Positions 8,961 through 18,837 of a stretch of DNA of 18,837 nt are shown here, one piece after another; the first letter of the stretch is position 1, and every line of letters starts with the position of its first letter. The notes beneath the pieces were generated by a model. That model had not been told where the DNA came from, did not search any database, and saw only the letters and a program-made list of their open reading frames with translations. The position numbers and the translations under genes are program-made. Origin of the DNA: Brachionus koreanus (Eukaryota; Rotifera; Eurotatoria; Ploima; Brachionidae); NCBI GenBank assembly GCA_016987375.1, contig PJRA01000005.1, positions 2,216,803 through 2,235,639 on the forward strand, in the 5' to 3' direction.

Positions 8961-11840
8961 CAAAAATTTTTTTCTAATCGAATAAACATTTTTCCTCCTG
9001 CTAAATTATCACTCAACATGCTAATTCAATTCAGTCTTACTTTAGCTAATCTTCAATGCACCTGAAGTTAATGTAATTTTTAGAATACTAACAAATTCTT
9101 TCATTACTTGTTGACTACTTGTCGGCTTAGATATTTTTCTTCGAGACTTTTCTTATGAATCATATTCATCAATTAATAAAAAAAAATCATCTAAATTCTA
9201 GATTTAAAAAACATCTTTTAGCAAAAAACAAAAGTGTCTATAAGTATTTTGATAACAAAAAATATAATTTTTTTATATTATTTTATCTATCAATTAGTAT
9301 TTTCTAAAATCAAAATTATAATCATTTTTAATCAAATTTTTTGCTTTTTTGATCTTATCAGTTTTTAAACATTTGAAATAAAAAAATAATATTTTGTTAG
9401 ACTTAATACACTAAATTTATTTTGGACAAGATTTAGATCGTCTGAATTTGAAATGTTCGATCAAATTTATAGCTCCAGATTTTATTGAACAAGTTTCAGC
9501 GGAAATTAATTTCACTAAAACATTATATTTGATTTATATTATCATTATAATAATAGCTAAAAAACTCAATTAACTTGATTATTAAAAAAAAGTGATGCTA
9601 TTTGAATATTTTTAGTTAATAAAAATAAGTTTCTGAGCTTTTTTTTTTACTTTTTAAAATGTTAATTGCATTTATTTTTATTAATTTCTATATTTATCGT
9701 ATGATTCAAATAACTAGAAAATCTTTCCTTTTATGATTTTTAGAAAAAAAATTCTAGGCAACAATATCAACAAATGGCAAAACGGAATTAAATTTTCAAT
9801 TAATTGGGTTTTGTAAAAACCAATAGTTAATGTTAACAACTTAATGAAAATAAGTTAAGCAAAATTAAATTTTTTTTAAAAAGAAAAATCAATTTTTGTC
9901 TCATGCGCTTAACTAAAATAAAATATTAATCTTAATTGATGAGAAAAAATTAACATAAAGTAAGGTTAGATAATTTTGAATAAATTTTAAACGCATTTTT
10001 TACACACTAATAAATTTGATATTCATGTTAGCAAATTTTAACTTTGCTTATTTTTAAATAATTTGAATAAAACTTATTTATTTTGTTGGTAGACATATTA
10101 CTACTTATAGTATCATTCATCGTTCTTAAATAACCCTAACTCAATTGACTATAGAAAAAATAAAAGTTCACTTAATATAGAAAAAATGATTATTGATTAT
10201 TAATTAGTCTAATGGAATTATTTAATAAGATCTAGAGTTTAATTAGTAAACATGCATTTTTAAATTTTTGAAACGGAGAAAATTTCCAAATAACCATCCT
10301 TTAAAGTTTATATATATTGGGTTAAAACAATTCAATAAAAGCTAAATAAAAAATTCATTTATTTTAAATTAAACAATCAATCATATTCAATAGAAGATTT
10401 ATCGACTTGAGATTATATTGGTATGCTATTTATTCATAGCTTAGTTCTATATGGTTTAAATAATTTATATCAGTATTATTTTTAAAATAAGCTAGCAATT
10501 TTTCATAGCTTCATATTGCTTTACATATCAAATGATGATGCATGCCACATTCTATTAGCTATAGTCTCAAATATTACACTACCTTTACGCCTATAAAAGC
10601 TTTTCCAATATTTAAGATTTATAAATCTTCTATAATTCTTAATTTATTTTAAAAATCTATTTAACACTTTAACAGACAAATTTGGATTTGAAAATAAAAA
10701 CGTCAATACTAATTTGTTATATGAAAATAGATATTAAATTTAGAGATTCATATTTTTCTGCATAAAAGAATTACGTAAAATTTTGTTTATTCTTTTAAAT
10801 TTCTTTTTTGAAAAAATTTTACTATATTTCCAAAAGCTAAATCAAAATTTAAAATTTTTGTTCTTGAAATCTTAAAAATAAATATATGAAAAGAATTAAT
10901 TATCTTTTGTTGAAAATTTAATTTAAATGGAATAAATAGAATGACAAAAAATAGTATAATCTGCTTAAAATAATACTTACTGTTTAATACGGATTTTGAA
11001 TTTTAGTTTTTCAAATACCATATTATTTAATATTTAATCAAAGAATATTAATATGAAGAACTGGAACTTGTAGCAATTTTTTTCTAATTTTGATTGAAAT
11101 AAAAATGAAACGAAATAGGAAAATTTTTATATAGGATGACATTAAATTTCAAAAAACATATATTTTTTCTGTAAAGATCGCATTTAAAATTATTTCTCAA
11201 AAATAAAATATATTTTTTCCAAAAAAAAAAACTAAGCACGAAATAATCAATCTTATTAGAAAACATTTCTCTTAGGAATTGACTTAAACCATACAACTAA
11301 ACAATATACATCTTTTTAAGATCTTCAACCAATTTTTTTAGTTTAAATAATTCAGATAAAATGCATGATTTAGCTTTAATAAAAAATTAATAAAAAAAAT
11401 TTTAGAGACAATTTTCATAAAAAATTAAAAAAAACCTTTGAGTTTTAATTAATTTATTTTTAAATTCTAAGTTATTTTCGAATAAACTCTTATAAGCAAG
11501 AGTTTCTTAGACAAATTCCTTTTTTCATGAGTTAAATGAAAATCATCGATAAGCTGGATTATAAAAAAAATAATATAATATTTTCAGATTTTCAACTAAT
11601 ATTTATTAGAAAAAAATTCTTTTTAGAAATAAGATTTCAATATTTTAATTTTTTTTAACCAAGTATTTTTTGCTTTCTTAAAATAAATTAAGTACTTTCT
11701 TGATAAATTATAAATCTTTAAAAATTACAAAACTAATTAAAAAAGATCCTATTTGATCAGAAATAAGCTCTATTTACAACTTAGCATGAAAATTGAAAAA
11801 AAATCTTTTTATAAAGATGAAAATTAAAACTAGAAGCACA

Positions 11841-12014
11841 GATACGCAAAAATTGCGCATTTCTAAAATTATTCAATTCTTTTTTACAAAAACTTCCTGA
11901 CTACAATCAATTATGATCTGATTTTCTTAAAGATGTCAATTATTTTCTTTTCTGAAAAATTTTTCGTGAAAATTAAATATGTAAAATTTTCACTATACGC
12001 TTTTTTTGCGTATC
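11841..12014. repeat. Small inverted-repeat unit, about 174 bp
   Basis: GATACGCAAAAA at 11841-11852 is complementary to TTTTTGCGTATC at 12003-12014. The right arm also forms its own hairpin (ATACGC, seven T, GCGTAT at 11995-12013) and the left arm nearly does. It may be a short palindromic repeat, but I see no clear target-site duplication. Confidence 0.4.
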
Positions 12015-13686
12015 GGCTAGATAAAACTGATTTTGAATCAAGTTTCAATGTTTAAATATAAATAAGCCTTTAAGTAATCAGATTTATTTATAAAAATAAT
12101 ATGTCATTGAGTGGACAAAATCAAGGTGATTTTTTTACTAGCTGATTGAAGAAATCAGTGATCTTCATGGTATTAGTAAAAAAATCTTTACAGCAATTAA
12201 AATTCACTCCAACTTTAAATCAAAAACGTCAAAAAGCAAATAAACCTGAAAAAAAAGTAATCCCCCAAAATTTTAGGATCACGTTGCAAAATTTAATGCG
12301 ATCTTGTCTCACAAAACTTAAATTTTTCCTCCTTTCCGTTAAATACCATCTTTAAACCAAAAAATATGCTGTTGTTGTGGTGCTTAAGAAAAAATTGAAA
12401 TGGGATGCTTTAGTAATAATAAATAAACATAACTTAAACGTCTTGTAAAAAAATAGATTGTTCAAATTCAAAAAGGATTGAATACTTCTAAAATATATGC
12501 ATTAAGTCTAAGTAAATAACATTAATTTGAAATTTTATGTTTAAATTGTTTTAAAAGGATAAAAGGTAAAATAAAATTATTACTAACTGACTTATTTTCT
12601 AGAATTTAATTAAACAAAAATATTTCAGACTTTTTTTCCTAAAGGAAATTTCGGAAAAAGCTAATTTAGACAATTAATGCGCCCTTTAGATTTAATTATT
12701 TCAAATTGAACTGGAAATTATTCAATATTTGACTTGAAAAATCCAAAATTGCCTGAATTATTTTTTCGTAAGTACTCGAAAAGTTTTTGAGATTTTTAAA
12801 TTAAATAAGATAACAAAGTCGAAAATAATGCTAAAAATACTAATTTATTTAAGAATTTTTTATTTTATTTTCACCGAACTGTTACCAAAATACTGTTGAA
12901 ACTTACTTTCAAGAAATTATAAAATTTTAATTCAGAAAACAGCATAATTAATCCAAAACATAGATTTAGAATGGTTAATATGGTTTAAATATTCAAAATA
13001 AGGAATTTAATCGAAAAATCATCTATTCAATGTTGTACAATTTATGTAATTAAACAAACAAGATAACAAAGGTTAATTGGAATTGAATGTATTAGTGCTT
13101 TATAATAAAAATTAAATTAAGATGCCATTTTCAATTCAAAATAATGTCATTAAAAAAAATTAAAAACCTTTGATAAAGTTTATTGATAAAATTCAGAAAA
13201 TGGATTGATATATATGACGCTATTTTCAACATTTAAATTAAAAAAATATCTAGGCATCAATTAAAAAACTCAAGTTTTAGTCTCTTTAAGCTGAAAATAA
13301 ATTAATTTTTAGAAACTTCTAATGCTAAATTGGTAAAATTCGACAGATAAAATCTCTTATGTAAAATAAACAATATTTGTCTAAAACTAAGTAAATGTTT
13401 CGAAAAACCCCAAGAGATATTTTGAACTAATTAGTTATTAAAAGCAAACAAAACTATTAATTTTGAAATATTGTTGAATCATCCAAGATCATAACTAAAC
13501 CAAATAATAACTTGATAGATATTTTAGTATCTGAATTTTGGCCAAAATTGTTTATAATTTTAAGGCTTTTCATTAGGGCGAACCTTATTAATGAATAAAG
13601 AAGAAATATTTAACTGAAATCGATTATTTTTTTGAAAATTTTTAATTAATTAAATTATTTATTATTAAATTTTTAATAAAAAACAA

Positions 13687-13692
13687 TTTATT
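13687..13692 (-). terminator. Candidate AATAAA signal of PIGW
   Basis: AATAAA on the gene strand, 19 bases past the stop codon. A second copy lies at 13658-13663. Either could serve; the hexamer is frequent in this composition. Confidence 0.35.
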
Positions 13693-13711
13693 GACAAAAC
13701 TAAAAGTTAAT

Positions 13712-16448
13712 TTAATTTGAAAATTTTCTTTTGCCAATTAGGTATGAAACATAAGCCGTTATGTTACATAGAAATGAATTCAAGCATAAACAAATAAAAG
13801 CTTTATAAACAGAAAATAAATGTAGATTGAAAAATAAATTCAGTATTCCGGTAAAATAATTTGAAATCATGAAAGTTATTAAGCCAGTAAATTTTGAATC
13901 AATAAGAACCGAAAAAAAATTGAATTCAGCTAGAAAATTTTCCAAACAATCGAACTCTTGGCAATTACTTTTTCTTAACCATTTTTTCAGCACGTTCACA
14001 AATAAAATATTCATGAGAAGAGTCATCGACCAACTAAATGTTCCTTGAAAGAGCTAATATAAAGAAAATTAAAAATTTTAAAAGCATATTTTAAAAAAAA
14101 AATAGGAATTTTGGGCGATTAAAATAAAATATTTAAATAGGTAAATGAAGAAAAAATTCGTAATTTTATTGATAACATTATTTTGAAAGCTTTTTTTTTT
14201 GTTTAAATATATAATTATTTGTAAATAAATTCTGGTAAAAATAGAAATTCAAAATAGAATCAAATATAAATTGAATTTATTTTACTTTACTAGTTTTTTA
14301 AATCAGTATGTAATTTAAAGAAATTATAATTTTGCTAATATTTATAGAACAGCTTCCTTTTTTTTTAAATAAATCAATTAAATAATCAAACATTAACGAT
14401 GCTTTTATACCATTTCTTTTAAATTAATTACTATTATTTAAATTATTTTCAAAATTAAAGTTATTTTTTTAGGAGTAAAATACCATTTTGAAAAATTCAC
14501 ATTAAGGAGAATAACTAGTATCGGAAAACAGTTTTAAGTAGATGAAGTAAAAACTAAAAATTTAAAATAGTTTCCTTTTTATAGTTCATTAAAGGCAATT
14601 TTGTTGAGTTAAGAATGCTAATTTTCTATTTTAAATAATTAACTAAAGGAAGCCAGATTAAAAGCAAACTTTTCTTCTAACGGTGAGGATATCATATCCA
14701 ATTAAATAAAATGAAAAAGTAGCCCGAAAAATCCTAATAATGTGGAAAAATGAAAAAATTCAAAAATTTTAATTTGTTTCAAAGATTAAAATAATTTGAA
14801 AAAATTTTTGTTGAAAAATTAAGATTCTATTTTGTACCAAAAAGATTCTCTTAGTAATTATTGAAAAATCTTTTATTAACAATAAACCCATTTTCGATTA
14901 AAATCGACTGCTGTCGTTTAAGAAGTTGAAAATGAATTAAAATAATGAATTCATAAATGAATTGTCGAGATACAAGTGAAGTAAACTTAAATATTTGAAG
15001 GCTTTTTAAGCTAGTTAATTTTTTTTTTGAATTATAAAAAATGCTGATAATCACCTCAAAATTCCAAAAGTTTAAAAATAAAATAAATTTAACAAATATT
15101 TACTGTAAAAAATACAAAAGCTAGATTGCATATTCTTCTAGACGAATTTTGAACATAATTTCGTGTAAATTCTAAGGCAATATAATAAAAAATACAATTA
15201 ACTAACAAAAATTTCAAACATTTTATGGATTTTTTCATTTCTGCTAAGCTTTGAATGATTCAAATTAATTTAATTTAAAAAATTACAAAGCCCAAATTAC
15301 TTTTTTTGCTTCATAATCAAATTAATTTTGTGACATATTCCATTTGCACCTATGTAAATTGCCAAATATCCAAAAGTACTGAACAAACCCTCTTTGTTCA
15401 GTTCAATTAGATTCTCTCTTTTAATTGATACATTTAACAAATACATCCAAAATTCATTTCTCATTAAAAACAATTGATAGAAAATTGCGATAACCATCGA
15501 TAGTGCATAGCATTTAAGATAACTTTTTTTCGTAAAAGTTTCACAAATTGTGCCCAATAGCTGGGAAAAATTTTGATTTAAAAACAAAAACAATACAAAA
15601 AATTAAGATTTACTTTGACAAAGAAAATTGTGAAAAAAAAGTTCCAATGAAGCCCATATTCAGCTATGTCAACACTGTATCCTGTAATAGAGACTAAAAT
15701 AATTCTCAATAGTCCAAGAATTAGTAAAATGCTTGATTTTTTTGTTGTTTTCTTAATTTTGGTCACAAGACCTTGATTCATCTGTTCAAAATCTCTTGAA
15801 TTTCGAATAAAACGCATTGAATGACTAATAATAAAATATCCAACACCAATGTCCATAAGAGAAAAGCCAAAGTAAATCGTTTTGGCATATTCTGGCTTGA
15901 AAATGGTGAAATCTACGGCAAGTATAGCTACACTTGTAATTATAATGAGTGAACTTCGAAAATTGGTTACACTATTTTTGATTATTTTAAAATCCAAGTC
16001 TAATAGCGTTTCATTTTCGTCAATAATTGAAATCGGTTTTAACTTTTCAATCAAATACCAACAGCAAACAACCACGCACAGTATTAAAACTATTGTGTTT
16101 AAATACAGATAATGACTAAATAAAGTAATTGACAAGATAATTGGTATCTGATAGCTCACAAAATCGATCCAAAACGACAGCCTTTTAAATATTATTTATC
16201 CATTTAAAATTTAATAAATTTTTTTTTAAAACTTAATACCAAATTTTTGTTTTTATAAAATTGAATAAAAAAACTCTTATCAAACCGTTAAAAAATTGTA
16301 TCAATACAAATTGATTTAAAACAATGCAATTTTCTGCAATTGAATTAAATGTTTTTTCGTTTTCTTTTATTACTTTTTCATGGAGTTTAATTATTTCTTC
16401 GTATTTCTTAATTATTAGAGATTCTTTTACAAGCAGATCTAAAACCAT
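13712..16448 (-). CDS. PIGW: PIGW/GWT1: GPI-anchor inositol acyltransferase (5 coding exons, complete)
   Basis: This ER multi-pass enzyme transfers an acyl chain from acyl-CoA to the inositol ring of GlcN-PI, an early step of GPI-anchor synthesis. Coding exons: 16448-16240, 16181-15614, 15560-15301, 15248-15104, 14053-13712. Phases 2, 0, 2 and 0 match at each junction, giving 507 residues (human PIGW is about 504). Family blocks in order: WLSFWIDF (70-77); AILAVDF (156-162); YAKT...LMDIGVG (168-184); EYGLHWNFFFT (244-254); NKEGLFSTFGYLAIY (314-328); SSRRICNLAF (381-390); NYFTGILNL (459-467). Hydrophobic helices run along its length. The ATG at 16448 is the only in-frame ATG in exon 1; an earlier TTG is not needed. 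The first 50 residues are hydrophilic and poorly conserved. The last intron (14054-15103) is 1050 bp, the others 52-58 bp. Two AATAAA hexamers lie just past the stop. Confidence 0.92.
14054..15103 (-). other. Large intron 4 of PIGW (1050 bp)
   Basis: It separates NLAFVFFT from LFQGTFSW, both in phase 0, within a continuous family block, so no exon is missing. An open frame at 14851-15054 inside it contains SLVSRQ, which mimics the SRR motif, but it is out of place and has no usable donor. The rest is AT-rich without recognisable content. Confidence 0.7.
15104..15248 (-). other. PIGW exon 4: membrane helix plus SRR...NLAF block
   Basis: No long ATG-initiated frame marks this 145-bp exon. It is recovered because the minus strand encodes a hydrophobic segment (CLKFLLVNCIFYYIALEF) followed by SSRRICNLAFVFF, the counterpart of SRRMANLAF in human PIGW. 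Acceptor ATTCAAAG gives phase 2 entry (AA+C = Asn) from exon 3, and donor GTAAAT gives phase 0 exit into exon 5 (LFQGTFSW). A nearer acceptor, TTAGCAG, would need phase 1 and does not fit. Confidence 0.85.
16240..16448 (-). other. PIGW exon 1: divergent N-terminus
   Basis: It encodes residues 1-69 and two bases of W70. The donor GTATTA splits TGG so that TG joins the first G of exon 2, giving KTKIWLSFWIDF, comparable to PTWKTRFLTDF in human PIGW. The intron is 58 bp. A helix of the expected position (FVLIQFFNGLIRVFLFNF) is present, but the family's N-terminal FVSN-GT-like motif is not clearly recognisable, and about 30 charged residues precede it. Confidence 0.65.
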
Positions 16449-16959
16449 TTTCAAATTATTACATATAATTTTTTTGTTTCTTTTATTTTACCATCTCAAA
16501 TATTTGTTTTAATTAGAATTATTATAAAACTTGCAAATTTTTATTGTATTATCATATTTGTCTATTTCAGTTTTTAAATTTTTAATTTCTAATTTTTTCC
16601 ATAATAAGATTTAAAGATTATCTACAAAAACAATATTTTTCAGGTATTTTTCAATTTTTAATTGGATTGATTTTAAAATACTTTTTTTTTCTATTTTTAA
16701 GCTTAATTTTGATCGAGCTAATGCTCCCTCAGAGCAAAAATATAAAATATATATAAAAATAAAGACTAAAGGTAAAAATTGGATAAAATAAAATTAAAAT
16801 TAATTTAAAAAGTAAAAAGAAAGTTGATAACGGTTTAGAAAAAAAAAAAAAAATTTGTATTATTCTAACTACGAGTTTAAATTGTGTGAGTCAAAAAAGA
16901 AAAAAGTATATAGATATAGAAATAAGTGTAGTAATAAATAAAAATTCAAAAACTGTTCT
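16449..16959. other. Non-coding stretch upstream of PIGW
   Basis: About 510 bp of A/T-rich DNA between the PIGW start codon and the LINE fragment on the opposite strand. It should hold the PIGW promoter and 5' UTR. I see no convincing core promoter element or splice acceptor near the ATG. A run of 15 A lies near 16840. Confidence 0.5.
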
Positions 16960-17708
16960 GAATTGTTTGCTCTTCCTCTTTCAATTCTGTTCAGAAAATC
17001 GCTAATTTTAGGAGAGCTATCAGAAGTTAGCAAATGTAACACTGTTACATAAAAAGGGCTTTAGAAAGTCTCCATAAAATTATCGCCCAGTATCGTTAAC
17101 TTGTATTGCAAAGTCTTGGAGTCCACAATTATAACACCAATATTAGATCAGTTGCTTAAAAACAATCTAATATCCACATCACATTATGGCACTAACCAAA
17201 AAAGTCATGCTTGACCATTTCATTGAAAATCATGGGCTTTATTTCTGAAGCGATATCAAATGGTTTACCGGTTGACATCATTTACACAGATTATTCAAGT
17301 TTTCAATTAAATCTCTCATAGAAAGCTTGTGAATAAGTTAAAATTTTTGGATGTGGTAAAGGCCTGATAAATTGGATAAAGGCTTTTTTTTTAGAATGTT
17401 CACAAAGAGTAGTATTAGGGGATATCAGCTCAAGTTGGATAAATAAAGGTTAAAAGTGGAGTTCCACAAGGTTCAGTGCTAGATCTTCTCTTCTTTAATA
17501 TTTATATAAACGATATGCTGAGTATTGTCCAAAAAAATTGTAAAGGTTTTGCTGATGACACGAAGATCTTATCAACAATACAGAGTTTGATTATAAAATT
17601 GGTTCAAAAATCATGAGTAAGTCAAACGTTGAAAGGGATTTGGGTATTTACATACAAAGTGTTTTAAAATGGACCATTCAAGTCAAAAATGCTACAGCTA
17701 GTAAATAA
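16960..17708 (+). pseudogene. Decayed LINE (non-LTR retrotransposon) reverse transcriptase fragment
   Basis: Conserved reverse-transcriptase blocks follow in order but in shifting frames with stops: LPLSILFRKSLILGELSE (from 16960), KLANVTLLHKKG, NYRPVSLTCI (about 17088-17117), KVLESTIITPILDQLLKNNL, EAISNGLPVDIIYTDYS (active-site region), SGVPQGSVLDLLFFNIYINDM (about 17456-17518), the catalytic FADDTKI (about 17548-17568), and the C-terminal VERDLGIYIQS-LKWTIQVKNATASK ending near 17708. The style resembles CR1/Jockey-type elements. Both the 5' endonuclease part and the 3' end are missing. It cannot encode a working enzyme. Confidence 0.88.
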
Positions 17709-18837
17709 ATGAAAATAAATTAGAAAAAGTCAGATTTTTAATTTACTGTATTTTATTTTTTTCAATAAAAAGTTTTTTGGTATGTTTGAAGCATAATTAA
17801 TTTTTCAAAACATTCTTAGGCCATTTTTTGATCAGAAATCAGCTGATTAAATTTTTGTTTCATTAATTATAATTAATCCGCTGTTATAACAGCGAATTCT
17901 TTGAAGAATCTTGTAAATTAAGTTTTTTGAAAAAGGTTTAAATGTTATTGAGTAATCAAAAGAAATATAGGTCTCAATTTGATTGGTAAATATCACTTGT
18001 GGTATCTTGGTATTGGGGATTGTTGTTTTAGTTGAAAAAACAAAGAGACAAAACTGTTCAGTATACCAATTTTTCATCTCAACAAACTTGCATTTTTAAA
18101 AAAATAAAAACCTTAAGGGATTGTAATTTTGTAACAAATATAGAATCAAAAAATTTTAAATTTCAATAACTTTTTAGGATGTAAAAATCATTCTGCAAAA
18201 TGTATTTGTTGTTTTTTACTTTGTACATTTATTTACAATTTTCTTTGAATATTGAAAAACAAATATTTCCTTTTTGCTGATTATTTAAAAAAAAGGATCA
18301 ATAAATACTTAGACTAATTAAAACAACGACTTTAAAAGTGAAAAATTAAGACATAGATTTAGTCGTTTTAATCTTAGGAAGTAAAATCAAACATCAAAAA
18401 TATATCTCTGTATTAAATTTGATCTCTAAATTAGTATTTATTAGAAAATAAAAGAACGCTTACTTCAAAACTAATTATTTAAGATATAGCAAGATTTAAT
18501 GAAGAAAAAGAGCTAATTCAACCCGATATAGGTAATTATACAGTTATTGTATTGTTATAGAGCGCCGAGCAAGAGATTTAGTTATTGTGAATATGATTTA
18601 TTCAAAGTATATAAAAATAAATAAAAAAGAGAAAGACTGAACAATAAAAGAATAATCATGGTCTTTAAATACAACATTTCTCCCTTCTTTAATGAGAAAT
18701 TGTCCTCAATTTTTCTAAATAAAAACAAATAAAAAGTTAAGTTTATAAAAAAAAAGTTGCAAACATAAAATTTTTTATTTTTTGTAAAGTTTCAATCTCC
18801 AAAAAATTAAATTTAATAATTTTCAATTTTTTTATAA
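17709..18837. other. AT-rich DNA right of the LINE relic; no gene supported
   Basis: The only notable open frame (17847-18077, minus, 76 codons) resembles no family I know. It has neither a convincing upstream splice acceptor nor conserved motifs, though its sequence is less repetitive than its surroundings. I see no RNA gene. A perfect palindrome lies at 17879-17894. Confidence 0.5.
17879..17894. repeat. Perfect 16-bp palindrome CGCTGTTATAACAGCG
   Basis: The sequence equals its own reverse complement and is far richer in G and C at its ends than the surroundings. It could be a protein-binding site or a relic of a transposon end. Confidence 0.6.

Larger units (their letters stand above)
8961..13711. 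other. Intergenic interval between PLC-beta and PIGW; no gene supported
   Basis: About 4.7 kb of AT-rich DNA. Open frames such as 11084-11296 (minus) and 12146-12355 (plus) show no family resemblance. Around 12131-12460 the plus strand is less AT-rich and has protein-like stretches in changing frames (for example DLHGISKKIFTAIKIHSNF), perhaps a decayed coding relic of unknown type. I see no tRNA, rRNA or recognisable transposon. Confidence 0.6.

Noticed and set aside
11084..11296. 70-codon minus-strand frame rich in Phe, Lys and Asn
   Set aside because: The composition is what AT-rich random DNA gives. There are no motifs and no neighbouring exons.
12146..12355. 69-codon plus-strand frame
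   Set aside because: No family resemblance. Better treated as part of a possible relic than as a gene.
14851..15054. 67-codon minus-strand frame with SLVSRQ resembling the PIGW SRR motif
   Set aside because: It lacks the membrane helix before the motif and the NLAF after it, and has no suitable donor. The exon at 15104-15248 supplies all of these in correct phase.
15882..16112. Plus-strand frames over PIGW exons (also 16324-16512)
   Set aside because: Antisense shadows of PIGW exons 1 and 2 with no motifs of their own.
17847..18077. 76-codon minus-strand frame
   Set aside because: No recognised motif, no good acceptor upstream, and a short distance from LINE debris. Kept only as part of the non-coding stretch.

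Overview
The window is nuclear DNA from an animal with a very AT-rich genome and compact genes. The bases are mostly A and T, judged by eye. Coding sequence is cut by many GT-AG introns, most of them 48-61 bp long. Two complete protein genes can be rebuilt, both on the minus strand, and both belong to families conserved across metazoans. The extreme AT content, tiny introns and LINE debris would fit a monogonont rotifer or a similar small invertebrate. That placement is inference; no lineage marker is present.

Layout from left to right. (1) Positions 101-7903 (minus) hold a full-length phospholipase C-beta of the PLCB4/NorpA class. I rebuilt 16 coding exons with consistent phases, giving 1160 residues with PH, EF-hand, X, Y, C2 and long C-terminal coiled-coil regions. 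Three of its introns exceed 1 kb. One of these carries a 600-bp MITE-like element with 94-bp terminal inverted repeats and an 8-bp target duplication. The last exon is tiny and ends in ...YFCI, which recalls the PDZ-binding tail of fly NorpA. (2) Positions 7904-13711 are a 5.8-kb non-coding interval with the PLC-beta 5' splice acceptor, a GATA-motif cluster, several palindromes and no gene I can support. (3) Positions 13712-16448 (minus) hold a complete PIGW/GWT1 gene (GPI-anchor inositol acyltransferase) with five coding exons and 507 residues. One essential exon, carrying the SRR...NLAF block, is easy to miss because it lies between better-looking ORFs. (4) Positions 16449-16959 are non-coding. 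(5) Positions 16960-17708 (plus) hold a decayed LINE reverse-transcriptase fragment broken by stops and frameshifts. (6) Positions 17709-18837 hold no supported gene.

The two genes share orientation but not an obvious pathway: one is receptor/Gq signalling, the other ER-lumenal GPI-anchor synthesis. About 5.8 kb separates them, so co-transcription is not suggested. I found no new multi-gene system. The most interesting items are the inferred PDZ-type tail of PLC-beta with a possible alternative ending, the intronic MITE-like element, and the hidden PIGW exon.
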